A stretch of DNA of 64,000 nucleotides from Ziziphus jujuba (lineage: Eukaryota > Streptophyta > Magnoliopsida > Rosales > Rhamnaceae): the NCBI RefSeq assembly GCF_031755915.1, contig NC_083387.1, forward strand, positions 17,009,001 through 17,073,000, read 5' to 3'. This document shows positions 44,991-56,125 of this stretch, one piece after another. Position 1 is the first letter of the stretch, and each line of letters starts with the position of its first letter. The position numbers were made by a program, and so were the translations under genes. A model generated the notes under the pieces. That model was not told the DNA's origin. It did not search any database and saw only the letters and a program-made list of their open reading frames with translations.

Positions 44991-45564
44991 GAAATGGAAA
45001 TTATATTCCTGCACTCAATTAATTTAGAAAATAACTAAAATAAATGCATTTTAGTGAATAAATTGGTTACTGAAAATCCATACATATTGGTTGCTAAACA
45101 TAAAGCATTTAGAGACTAGAGTTTGGTTGCTGAATATAGGGCATTGGCGACTAATTTTCGGTGATTAAAAATATTTTTGAATATATGAAATACAAAAAGT
45201 GACTAATTTTCATCGACCAAACAATTTGGTCTCTAAATGTTGGTTTTAGTGACTATAATATTGGTTACTTATAATTGTGAAATTGGTCACTTATATAGTT
45301 TTACGTTACCAAGTTTGGTCAAATTGTTACTTATTTAGAGATATTCAGAGACTAGAATTTAGTCATCAAAACAACAAAATATGGTCGCTAAAATTTTTTA
45401 GTTTTAATGATCGAACATTTGTTGCTAATTAAAAACAATTAGTTACAACATTTAGACGACCATGCAGTGACCATGTTTTTTTAGTTGCTAAAAACTTTTA
45501 ACGACCAATATTTGTCTTTCTGCAACCAAAACCAATAGTCGCTAAAATGCTGTTTTTAGTAGTG
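44990..45564. repeat. CACTA right subterminal array and terminal repeat
   Basis: A dense set of motifs like TTGGTTGCTAAA, GGTCGCTAAAAT, TTGGTTACT and GTTGCTAAAAACTTTT leads to the terminal TTTTTAGTAGTG (45553-45564). The composition matches the left end in the opposite sense. Confidence 0.82.
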
Positions 45565-47174
45565 TGATTATTGATAGTGTAAGTCGTGCCAATGCTATTA
45601 ATAATATTGTGGTGGAGAAATCAGGTTTAACAAGCTGAGATAAAGTTTAGTATTGATAATTATGTGGATGTGATTTTATGTGATGTTGTACCTATGTATG
45701 TTGGGCATATTTTGTTGGGAAGATCATATGACAATTTGATAAGGATACCAAACATTATGGTCGAGAAAGTGCCATTGTATTTCGATTTAAAGGTAAGAAA
45801 ATTAAGCTTGAGCCGTTAACACCAAAAGAGGTATTTAGATATCAATTACAAATGCAACAAACTAAGAAGGCCGTATGGCAAAGGGAGAAGTCAAGCATGC
45901 CACACACGACTTCAACTAGTATTGAAAAGAGCAAGGCTGAGCTGCACAACCAAAGTAAGTTTTCTAAACCCAAAAGTGAGAAGAAAAAGAAAGAGAAAAT
46001 CGAGAGTGATAAAGAGAAAGAGAAATCTGAGAGTGAGAAAGAGAGGAAACAATAGAAAAAGAAAAAAAAATTATCTTAACCAAGTGAGGTTAAAAATGCA
46101 TTTTTGAGTGATAAACCTATACTAGTCATGATTTATAAAGATGCTTATTTAAACTATCTAGCTAATCCTGAAGAGTTTGTATCGCCAAGTTCTATATCTT
46201 CTCTTTTGCAGAAATTTAATGATGTCTTTCTGGAAGAGATTCCTAGTGGTTTACCATATATTCATGGGATTGAACATCAAATAGATTTTATTCTTGGAGT
46301 CACAATTCCTAATAAGCCCGCATACAGAAGTAATCATAAGGAGATAAAGGAACCATAAAGCCATGTAAGTGAATTGCTTAAAAATGATACATTAGAGAAA
46401 GCATGAGTCCATATGCTGTACTTATGTTATTAGTACCTAAGAAAGATGGTCCATGGTGTATGTGTGTAAATTGTAAGGCTGTTAATAACATAACTATTAA
46501 GTATAGGCATCATATTCCTAGATTAGATGATATGCTTAATGAATTATATGGTGCATGTATATTTTTTAAAATTGATATTATGAGTGGGTATCATCAAATT
46601 AGAATGAAAGAGGAAGATGAGTGGAAAACCGCATTTAAGATAATGTATGGTTTGTGTGAGTGGTTAATAAAGCCTTTTGGATTAACTAATGCACTTAGCA
46701 TTTTCATGATATTAATAAACCATGTCATGCGTCAATTCTTTAGAAAATTTGTGGTTGTTTACTTTGCTGATATTCTTATATATAGTAGAAATTTAGATGG
46801 TCATATAGGACACCTTAGGTTAGTTTTAGAAGTACCTAAGTAGGAAAGACTTTTTGCTAACATTAAAAGTGTGATTTTTGCCAAAATAAGGTTGTATTTT
46901 TAGGATTTATTATAAGTGTTGCAGGAATCAAAGTTGAGCAATCTAAGGTCCAAGCTATTCAAGAGTGGCCGAAACCTACAACCATCACCTAAGTAAGGAG
47001 TTTTCATGGGTTGGCTAGTTTTTACAAGAGAAGCATAAGAGAAGTCTTTTTAATATGTTGCAAGAAAAATTAACTAATGCTCCTTTATTAGTGTTATCAA
47101 ATTTTCCTAAAACTTTTGAAATTGAATGTGATGCTTCTGGCATAGGTATTGAAGCTGTGTTGATGCAAGAAGAA
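45565..47174 (+). pseudogene. pol: J1 protease, linker, RT and start of RNase H
   Basis: The protease resumes with IIDS then V, so the DSG motif is now DSV. The linker has a long Lys/Glu/Ser-rich run (45960-46070). RT (46104-46843) has RGIEHQIDF-type sequence, [23 protein letters not shown] and LTNALSIFM. Its catalytic motif reads YFAD instead of YFDD. Frame breaks fall at 46355-46400 and after 46843. RNase H begins ECDASGIGIEAVLMQE and is cut at about 47175. Confidence 0.88.
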
Positions 47175-47828
47175 AAAGCTAAACTATATATAAAAAGAAA
47201 AAGTGCAAAAAGCCGGTTTTGAGAATTTGAATTTGATTTGGATTTAGAGATTCAATTGTGATTGTTGAAGCTATTGTTTGATCATTCCATATTGGTTGCC
47301 GGGTAATAGAATATTGTGTGTTAAATTAATTGGATTAAAATTGGTTAAAGAATTTGAGACATAGATCTAAATTACGAGAACTACAACCAACAACTATCTC
47401 ATATTTTATTTGACTTGTGTTCTTATTAATTGTTGAGTCCTTTTTTTCTAAATTTTATCCTTGAATTTTGGTCTCTTAATATTTTGGTTTATCTCTTTGC
47501 TACATCTGAAAGTTGTCTTGTTAATTTTCCTTGTTTTGATTAGTAAAGCCGAGACTAGGTTTTTTCAATTCACTCGGAAATCGCTTGCTATGTGTTTGTG
47601 TTTTATTGATAGGTTTATTTAAGACATACTTATGATCTAGAGTAGTTTTGAGTGTGTTTTAATAGAACTTTAGGATATTCTTTTGAGTGGAAAAAATGCC
47701 AGAAAGTGTGAGCTTAAAAGAGGGTCAAAAGCTGAAACTAGTGTGCAAACATGAGTGTCGAGACCTTGTTTGAGTGATACAAGTCAGGGAGTGAATTTAA
47801 TGAAGTTTTTTGCATTATTTTTACAAAC

Positions 47829-48905
47829 ATGATAGATTCAAGAATAAGAAGAGGAGGTGACTCTCTAAGAAATCTTGAAGACAAATCCGTGGGATTCAAA
47901 GGAGAATCTAGAGCAATGGGAAGTAGAGGTGAACTTACCGAGATGTTGGTGATTTTGGAACAACTATAAAGGGTGAATGCTCACATTGATAAACTTGATC
48001 AAAGGATGGACAGATTTTAACATTCTCAAGGAGGGACAGATTTTAACATTCTCAAGGAGGACTGAATCTAAGGCATGAACCACATGGAGACCGAATTTTA
48101 ATAAGGTAACTTTGGAGATAACCTTGAGGAGGAGTTCAAAGATATTTTTGCACTTCAGGTTTGCAAAATCATGGAAAGCAAGCCCAAGATGAAGATGATA
48201 ACCTTGGAAATATTAAGGTCAACATACCACCATTTTTGGGAAGAACGGATGGAGATGATCTTCGATTGTCATAACTATTCGAAGGCTAAAAATGTTAAGT
48301 TGGCCGCTTTGAAATTTGGACATTATGCACTACAATGGTGGAATAATGAGCTAGATACTTGAAGAAGGGTTTGTGATGAGAGATTTGTGCTGACCCTTTA
48401 CCATAGGGTGTTGCACCAAACACTATAGTCTTTATCACAAGGAAGTAGGACCATGGAGGACTATTACAAGGAGATGGAGATGCTCATGATGAGGTTTAGG
48501 ATGAATAAGTACCGTGAGGCAACAATGGCGCAGTTCTTGGGAGGCTTAAACCAAAAGATAGCCAACCAAGTGGAATTATAGCAATATGTGGAGTTGGAAG
48601 AGATACTGCATGTGGCCACCAAAATTGAGAACCAATTCAAAAGGAGGGGTACTAGCTCACGGTTTGGAGAGGTTTCAAGTAGCGAGAGGTCAAGTCAAAT
48701 GTTTGGTAAAGCAATCCTACGTTTGAATCAAGGCCAAAACCAAAACTTGAAGGAGAAAGCTCCAATTGGCCAAGAAGAGATACAAAACGTGAACTTGCAC
48801 AAGCACAAAAATCTGAAGGTAAATCTGATCCTAAACCATCTTGAACCCATGATATTGTGTGTTTTAAGTGTTAGGACAGAGGACATATTGCCAATTAATG
48901 CCCAA
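47829..48905 (+). pseudogene. gag: J2 gag
   Basis: An ATG at 47829 opens MIDSRIRRGGDSLRNLE. A stop follows EMLVILEQL, and a ~30-bp repeat (GGACAGATTTTAACATTCTC, 48008-48060) is duplicated. The gag domain (48240-48360) reads ERMEMIFDCHNYSKAKNVKL and FGHYALQWWNNE. The knuckle is frame-shifted near 48860-48900 (VLSVRTEDILPINAQ). The many lesions make it a pseudogene. Confidence 0.85.
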
Positions 48906-50652
48906 ATAGAAGAATTATGGCATTGAAAGACTATGGTGAATTGGAAGCCGAAAGTGAGGGATTCGAAACTAAAATCAAACTTGTTAAGGAAGAAATTGAG
49001 GATGAACAACATGGTGAACCCGAGATTCTAAAACCTCTAAAGGCCCAATTAAGTTTGGTGGCAAGAAGGGTTTTGACCCTGTACAAAGATGAGGATCAAG
49101 TCCAAAAAGAAAAACTCTTCCATACTAGATGTAACATCCAAGGTAATATTTGTAGTATGATTATTGATAGTGGAATGTTTAGCAATGTTATTAGTAATAT
49201 TGTGGTGGAGAAATTAGGTTTAACAACAATCAAACATCCCGAACCATTAGACTTCAATGGCGTAATGATAGTGGAGAGATGAAAGTAAATAAATAAGCTA
49301 AGGTAAAGTTTAGCATTAATAAATATGTAGATGTGGTTTTATGTGATGTTGTACCTATGCATGCTGGTTATATTTTATTGGGAAAACTATGGTAATCTGA
49401 TAAGGATATCATACATTATGGTCGAAAAACTGCCATTGTATTCTGATTTAAAGGAAAAAAGATTAAACTAGAGTCATTGACTCCAAAAAAGGTGTTTAGA
49501 GATCAATTACAAATGTCATAAGAAGGAAGGCCGAATGACAAACAGAGAAGGCAAGCATGCCACCCACGGCTTCACCAATTTTCAAAGAGGGTAAGGTCGA
49601 ACCACACAACCAAAGTAAGATTTCTAAACCTGAGATTAAGGGCAAAAAGAGAGAAAGCCAAGAGTGTAAAAGGGAGAGAAAAATCTGAGAGTGAGAAAGA
49701 GAGGAGAGAGAAGAAAAAGAAAATTTTTTATGTTAGCCAAAGTAAAGTTAAAAAGGCATTTTTAAGTAATAAACCTATGCTGGTCATGATGGTTAAAGAT
49801 GCTAATTTAAACCATGTAGCTAATTCTGAAGAGCTTGTATTGCGAAGTTCTATATCTTCTCTTTTGCAGGAATTTAGTGATGTCTTTCTGGAGGAGATTC
49901 CTAGTGGCTTATCGCCTATTCGAGAGATTGAACATCAGTTTGATTTTATTCCTGAAGCTGCAATTCCTAATAGGCCTGCATAGGGAAGTAATCCCGATGA
50001 GACAAAGGAACTACAAGGCTAGGTAAGCAAATTGCTTAAAAAAGGATACGTTAAAGAAAGCATAAGCTCATGTGCTGTCACTGTCTTATTAGTACCTAAG
50101 AAAGATGGTTCATGGCGCATGCGTATAGATTGTAGGGCCATAAATAATATAACCATTAAGTATAGGCATCCTATTCCCTCATTAGATGATATGCTTGATG
50201 AATTATATGGTGCTTGCATGTTTTCAAATATTGATCTTAGGAATAGGTATCATCAAATTAGAATGAAAGAAGGTGATGAGTGAAAAACTACATTTAAAAC
50301 TAAATATGGTTTATATGAGTGGTTAATTATGCCCTTTGGTTTGACTAATGCATTTAGCACTTTCATGAGACTAATGAACCATGTTATGCATCCATTCATT
50401 GGAAAATTTGTGGTTGTTTACTTTGATGATATTCTTATATATAGTAGAAACTTAGATGATCACGCAGGACATCTTAGGTTAGTTTTAGAAGTAAGGAAGG
50501 AAAGGTTTTTTGCTAATATTAAAAAGTGCGATTTTTGCCAAAATGAACTTGTATTTCTAAGATTTGTTGTAAGTGCTACAAAAATTAAAGTTGATCAATC
50601 CAAGGTCAAAACCATACAAGAGTGGCCGAAACCTACACCATTACCCAGATAA
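48906..50652 (+). pseudogene. pol: J2 protease and RT
   Basis: 121 open codons (48917-49282) carry the acidic spacer and protease GNICSMIIDSGMFSNVISNI, with DSG intact. The linker is broken. RT (49777-50652) has RGIEHQFDF-like sequence, [48 protein letters not shown] and an intact YFDDILIYS. Stops at 49981-49983 and 50281-50283 interrupt it. Confidence 0.88.
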
Positions 50653-51657
50653 AAAGTTTTCCTAGTTTGGCTAGCTTCTACAAGAGATTTGTCAAAATTT
50701 TTAACACAATTATTGAAATTGTCAAGAAGAATGTTGGATTCTAATGGGGAGAAGCACAAGAGAAGTCTTTTAATTTATTGAAAGAAAAATTAACTAATGC
50801 TTCTTTATTGGTTTGACCAAATTTTTCTAAAACTTTTGAAATTGAATGTGATGCATCAAGAGTAGGTATTGGAGCTGTATTGATGCAAGAAGGAAGACCT
50901 ATAGTCTATTTTAGTGAGAAGTTGAATGGAACGACATTGAAGTATCCAACCTATGACAAAAAGATGTATGCTTTGGTTCAAGCTTTGGAGACACGACAAC
51001 ATTACTTAATACCAAAGGAATTTGCGATTCATAAGGATCATGAATCATTAAAGCACATCAAAGGTCAAGGAAGCTAAACTGAAGGCATGGAAGATGGATT
51101 GAATTCATTGAGACTTTTTTTATGTATTGTTTTCTACTTTAGATGCTAGAATGCTTGGTTTTGAAGAATTAAAAGAACTTTATGAGCATGATAGTGACTT
51201 TGGTGAAATATTTAGAAGCCATACTAAACATGGTTATGATAAATTTTACATAATTGTTACCAAAAAGTCAACTTTGTGTACCTAATTGTAGCATTAGGGA
51301 ATTGTTAGTTAGGGAAGGTCATGGTGGGGGTTTAACCACTTTGGTGTTGTAAAAACTCTATTCATATTGCAAGAACATTTTTATTGGTCAAATTTGAGGA
51401 GAGATGTGGAGAGGGTATGTGAGAGGTGTTTAAAGTGTCAGAAATCAAAGTCTAAATTAAAACCGCACGGCTTGTACATGCCATTGCCTATTCCATCACA
51501 TCCGTGGGTTGATTTGTCTATAGATTTTGTACTTGGTTTGCTTAGGTTTAGGACGGGAAAATATTCAATTTTTGTAATAGTTGATGGGTTTTCTAAGATG
51601 GCTACTTCATTGCATGTAATAAAACTGATGATGCATCTAATGTTGCTAACTTGTTCA
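50653..51657 (+). pseudogene. pol: J2 RNase H and integrase N-terminal part, cut by D2
   Basis: RNase H (50840-51077) has [14 protein letters not shown] sequence, [11 protein letters not shown] and [14 protein letters not shown], with the D/E positions partly retained. Integrase shows a shifted zinc finger region (EGHGGGLT, then [13 protein letters not shown] at 51367-51669), [15 protein letters not shown] and VIVDGFSKM. The frame ends in [14 protein letters not shown] sequence at 51657, where D2 begins. About 440 bp of integrase are missing before the frame resumes at 57869. Confidence 0.86.
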
Positions 51658-52790
51658 ATTACCAATTAAATAAAACTCAACATATATTAAAATAATTAAA
51701 CCTTCATAGTTAGGGCTACATCAAAGCCCTAGCTATGAAAATTAGTTCATGGTAAAAATAATTTCAACATCCATAATTATTAAAAATAATAAGATTCACA
51801 ATTAAAGAGAAAGGAAAAGAGAATAAAAACTATTGAAGAAATTCTCCTCCAAGAGCTCTCAAAGTCGTAGCCTTCTTCTCCAAGCAAGCCCACGTCTCTC
51901 TGCTTCCTCCAAGCTCTCCAATTGATCTTCTAAAACTCTAAAACTTTAAAACCCTAGAACCCTTAAGAGAATCTTAGAAACTCCCAAAATTTGGTTTGTT
52001 TCTATTTAAGCCTCCTAAAAGCTCTTAAATAACTCTCTAAACTTGTATATATTCCTTCAATATGGTGGAGGCTATATATATAGGACCTTGGGAATCTTTT
52101 TCTCTCTTTATTTTCAATGTGGGAGTCTTGGAAGATACATTTTTTAGGCCATGAAAAGGGTTGGACGAATTTCATGTGTAAAAAGGAAACTGTATATTAC
52201 TTGCACTCTACTACTTTCCTTTTATCTAGTTCCTCCTAAAAAAATAGTTAATTAGTCTAATTTACCCTTAATGAAGCATGTGACATGACATGTGCCTCAT
52301 TAATGATAAATTAACCAATTATTGCCACTTGTTTTAATCTTGGCCCTCAAATTGCCTAGATTCCCTCTTTTGATCAATGGTGGAGATTTAACTAGAATAT
52401 TCCTTTTTATAAATTCCAAACTTTAAATGATGATAACTCTTTGCTCGCACCTCGAAATCCAAAAACAACAAGACATGTGAAATCCTTAGATCGTGATGAT
52501 TCATATGACATCCACTTCCATCATGAAATTCCCGATAGAATCTTTGTGGAATCTTCAAGGTATCTTTTTGGAATCTTTTTCATGCTTAGTCCGTTCGAGC
52601 TCAAATCTTGCTTCCCACCATAATTCGACCCGAGGAATCCATTTTTATGGTTGTTTTCTTAAAATTCTTCCTCTTTCACCTAGAATAAGAAAAATACATA
52701 ATTAAGTATCTTTCCATAACAAATTAACACAAACTAACAAATATTAAGCTATAAATATGGCATAAAATCATCAATATTTTAGACCTAACA
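51658..52790 (-). repeat. D2 3' LTR, U5 side missing
   Basis: It keeps the LTR start TGTTAGGTCTAAAATATTG at 52790 and runs left to ATTACC at 51658. The right-hand LTR continues for another 610 bp. J2 integrase is joined directly to the break. Confidence 0.93.
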
Positions 52791-54533
52791 AATATCCCCA
52801 AACTTAAGATTTGCTAGTCCCTAGCAAAGAAAAAGAATAAGAAAATGAAATTTTATTTAAAGAACATAAGATACTTTAATGAGGTGCCTCAAAGATTGTA
52901 TAACATATGACTTTTCAAATGGTTTCAAAGTAATTATGTAACTCAATACGTTATATTCTATCCAACATATATGATACTTCCAATGTGTGTGTGTGGAAAT
53001 CAATTTATACACTTAATTATCATATGCTTGAATAAATTTACAAGAATTAGAGATTGATAATAACGTATGAACTACCATATGCTTGACTTAATTATCACTC
53101 TCCACTAATGTAGTTAATGCACCACCTTAAATCATTAGGACTTCATGGTTTCTATTGTTAAGGCTAATGGATAAGGCTAAAGAAAGAAAAGGATAGGATA
53201 TAATAAATCAAAGAAAGAAAGCTAAAATTAAAAATCAATGAATAAATTACTTGTAAAATTTGTTTCCTTATTAGAACTTCTTTTCTTATTTTAACTTCAA
53301 TTTCAATATCCTTTTTCTCCTTTTTATTGTGCATACATTCTTCAAATCACACATATTCTTTCTTTATTTCCTTTTTTTTTTTTTCTTTCTTTTCCACTAA
53401 ACCCCCAAACTTATTTTTCTTCTTATTGCACATTCAAACCTCTTTTACGCAAAAATGCATACTAGAGCCAAATTCACCAAATACTAAACCTCCAAACTTT
53501 ATTTTTTTTTTCCTTTTTTTTTTTTTTTCAACACTCAAACAAGCTCACAAGCATATATTCATATCAATTCAATTAAAGCTCTCTTTGAAGTATGTTCAAG
53601 GTAGGAAAAAGAAATTTAAGGCTCAAAAAGGGTAAGTAAATGTGCTTTAATGAAGAAAATGCTCTAATACATCTTTATGCATCCTAAAGGCTCAAATAAA
53701 GTACTAGTGGAAGATAATGTATTAGGTTGGCTTGAAAGGCTCAAACTTAAACAAAGATGGCCTAAATCATATTCTTAGTAATGCATCCACCTAGGATTTC
53801 GCCTCAAGCAATAATCAAGCAAGTTCTAGAGTTCAATTAATAATAAAGTACTCTAATTCATGCAAACCTTCTTCAAAATACAATCTAAATTATGCATTAT
53901 TGATTATGTGCTCAAAATTTATTGAAAGTAACAATATGTGAATATAAATTCAAGCATTTAGGCATACACAAAAACAAATCCACCATCTAAAAACCAATTT
54001 ATTTTCAATCATAGTCTTATCATTGGCTCATTAAAGTACTTAAGAAAACACCACAAAAAAATTTTTTTTTTTTTTAATAATGAAGGAAAATAAAAACTAA
54101 AACTAACATTTTTGAAAACTTATAAAAACACTTAAATGGACAAGATTTAAAAGATGCAAAGCATGCTTTTCACCCCCAAACTTAAAATGAACAATGTCCT
54201 CATTGTGAAAAACATAAAATAAAGCAAAAGTAAATAAAAGGTAAAGAATACTCCCCGTTGAAAACATGGAATGTATGTACTCCAATGCATATTCAAGGTG
54301 GTTATACTCCAAAAACCTAACTTTAGACTTGAAATTCTCAACATTCGTCTTTTGCTCTTTTACACCTAAACATCTTAAAACCTTGCAAAAACTCAAACAA
54401 AACACATCAAAACAACCTAAAAACAAGAAAACAACTAAAATAAATAGATAAATATAAGGTAAAGAAAGAAACTTGGGTTGCCTCCCAAGAGCGCTTGTTT
54501 AAAGTCATTAGCTTGACTTCATCCTTTTGATGT
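52791..54533 (-). other. D2 3' non-coding region with polypurine tracts
   Basis: About 1.74 kb with no ORF. Next to the LTR the minus strand has AAGTTTGGGGATA (about 52793-52805), the likely polypurine tract that primes plus-strand synthesis. Similar AAGTTTGGGGGT or AAGTTTGGAGGT motifs recur near 53402, 53490 and 54176. Long A/T runs (for example 53512-53527) are present. Confidence 0.7.
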
Positions 54534-55760
54534 TCAACCTGGATTAAATATGTAAATGATGTCATCCTCATAATATTGTCCAAGCTTATGATATGGAAAT
54601 TGTGCATGATGATAATCTTGTGGCCTTAGCAAACTTTTAACTCCTTGTCCTATATAAGTCTCAATTTGAACTAAAAGCATGAATTGAACTTTCTTTTCGG
54701 TAGATTGGATTCTTTTAGGTCCAAAAATGCTTTGTTTGTCTCCTTTTGGGATGTATTCAACCTCAATTGCATTTTCGGAGCATGGACATACATCTTGGGC
54801 TCTTGAAAATTCAATATTTGGCTTGAAAATTTGAGATTTAGTCTCTGTTGGTAAGCGATCTTCTTGAAGTGCGGCCATAGCTTTATCCTCATCAGATTTG
54901 GCCAAATTTTGGCTTGATTGATTCCTTGACTTATCCTCTTCATGATCCTTAAGCCCTTTTTGCAATGAATTTGAAGGAAAATTAGAAAATTCCCATGAAC
55001 TAGTGATAGTGCGTTGGGAAACTTCTTGTGGTGGGCAATCTTGGTCATGTGTGTGTACCTCATTAAAATTATCCAAAATTGAAGATTCTTGCTGCATTTC
55101 ACTCCTTATAGACACCTCTTCATGTTCTTCAAATTTGTCATCATTATGTGGCTCTTGAAAGGATTCAAATTCATCAACTTGCTTATTACAAGTAATCTCC
55201 ATCTTAATTTCCAAGTCTTCTTGAGATCCATGTGAAAAAGTTGTCATTGATTGCTCCAATTGAACTTGAAAGTTTGTACTTGGAGAATATTGATTTTGCA
55301 ACTTGCCAATCGCTTCATAACATTTAGAAAATGTTTCCCTATGCCTTTCCATACACTCGATCGAAGATGTGCTTACTTGATAACTTGAAAGATCTGAATT
55401 GTCATACCTTGAATAACTTTGCGGAGCAAAAGGATTTCCCACTTGACAATGTTCACTTAAATGATTGCCTCTACACCATTGACATGTTATAGCTTGAACC
55501 CCAAAATTTGCAACTTGATTATATTGTCTTGATAAGTCTTCTATTGAGTCTTCTAGAGCAAAAGGATTCCCCACTTGACAATTTTCACTTGAGTGATTTA
55601 CTCCACACCATTCACAAGATACAGGTTGAACTCTAAAATTTGCAACGAGTTTAGACATGATTGCAAGATTCTTTTGTAACTCGACAAAATTTTCACTTGG
55701 AGAACTAGTTGGCTCCCCATAATCCCAATAAGGTTGATGACCATAAGCTTGATATTCCAT
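54534..55760 (-). CDS. D2 408-residue Gag-like protein with two zinc knuckles
   Basis: The only long intact ORF in the window. Residues 49-61 (CEWCGVNHSSENC) and 93-105 (CQWCRGNHLSEHC) each fit C-x2-C-x3-H-x4-C, within a 44-residue module that is repeated (VANF.VQ...CQVGNPFA). The N-terminus is Tyr/Pro-rich (MEYQAYGHQPYW). The middle is acidic and Ser/Gln-rich with no known fold that I recognise. The C-terminus has YIPKGDKQSIFGPKRI and HKLGQYYEDD. The knuckle form resembles Athila Gag, so an RNA-binding role is likely; the retrotransposon gag shell domain is not visible. The start is the first ATG after the leader, about 340 bp from the PBS. Confidence 0.8.
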   Translation of the reverse strand: MEYQAYGHQPYWDYGEPTSSPSENFVELQKNLAIMSKLVANFRVQPVSCEWCGVNHSSENCQVGNPFALEDSIEDLSRQYNQVANFGVQAITCQWCRGNHLSEHCQVGNPFAPQSYSRYDNSDLSSYQVSTSSIECMERHRETFSKCYEAIGKLQNQYSPSTNFQVQLEQSMTTFSHGSQEDLEIKMEITCNKQVDEFESFQEPHNDDKFEEHEEVSIRSEMQQESSILDNFNEVHTHDQDCPPQEVSQRTITSSWEFSNFPSNSLQKGLKDHEEDKSRNQSSQNLAKSDEDKAMAALQEDRLPTETKSQIFKPNIEFSRAQDVCPCSENAIEVEYIPKGDKQSIFGPKRIQSTEKKVQFMLLVQIETYIGQGVKSLLRPQDYHHAQFPYHKLGQYYEDDIIYIFNPG

Positions 55761-56101
55761 GATTTTCCTAAAAAGAAAACACTAACAAAACAAAGGTTCA
55801 AATTAATTGCAAGTTTGTCAAGCAAACAATTAAAATTAAACCCTAGTATACAAACTAAAATTGAAAATAATAAAGACAAACAAAAGTCAATAAGAAAAAA
55901 TCCTAAGTATGCATAACTTTTAACCTAGACACCAATAAATTTAAAATAAGTATTAAAAATTCAAAGCAAGCTGGCCAAACAAGCAAAGAATTAAAACCCT
56001 AGCATGCAACACTAAAACCAAAATTAAGAAATAAATATAAAAATTTAAAACAATGTTCAAAGTACTACTAAACCCAATTCGAATTAATATTAATGCCTTA
56101 A

Positions 56102-56119
56102 TCCCCGGCAACGGCGCCA
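56102..56119 (-). promoter_or_regulatory. Primer-binding site of D2 (tRNA-Asp)
   Basis: The minus strand reads TGGCGCCGTTGCCGGGGA, an 18-nt complement of the plant tRNA-Asp 3' end, seven bases inside the 5' LTR terminus. Use of tRNA-Asp and an offset of a few bases are features I recall of Athila-type elements. Confidence 0.9.
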
Positions 56120-56125
56120 AAAACT

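Larger units (their letters stand above)
31236..45564. mobile_element. CACTA (En/Spm-type) transposon carrying a host gene fragment
   Basis: The ends are CACTACAAAAAAATTGGG (left) and, on the other strand, CACTACTAAAAACAGC (right): a 12-bp terminal inverted repeat with one mismatch. The 3-bp duplication TGA (31233-31235 and 45565-45567) is the length typical of CACTA elements. Removing it restores the J1 protease codons from GNICSM to IID. Both subterminal zones are rich in GGTC/TGGT-(G/A)CTAAA-like repeats. No transposase is seen, so it is non-autonomous. About 6.2 kb is native; the rest is nested A6 and G3. It carries part of an F2KP gene. Confidence 0.93.
28057..47174 (+). mobile_element. 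Ty3/gypsy element J1, hosting a CACTA transposon
   Basis: Plus-strand order: truncated LTR (28057-28689), PBS, leader, gag, protease start, CACTA insertion (31236-45564), protease end, linker, RT and start of RNase H. At about 47175 it switches abruptly into the leader of another family J element, J2. Its integrase and 3' LTR are missing. Confidence 0.9.

Noticed and set aside
52441..52623. Identical 60-codon ORFs at 52441 and 57519
   Set aside because: They are the same stretch of the two D2 LTRs; identity reflects LTR similarity, not a conserved protein.
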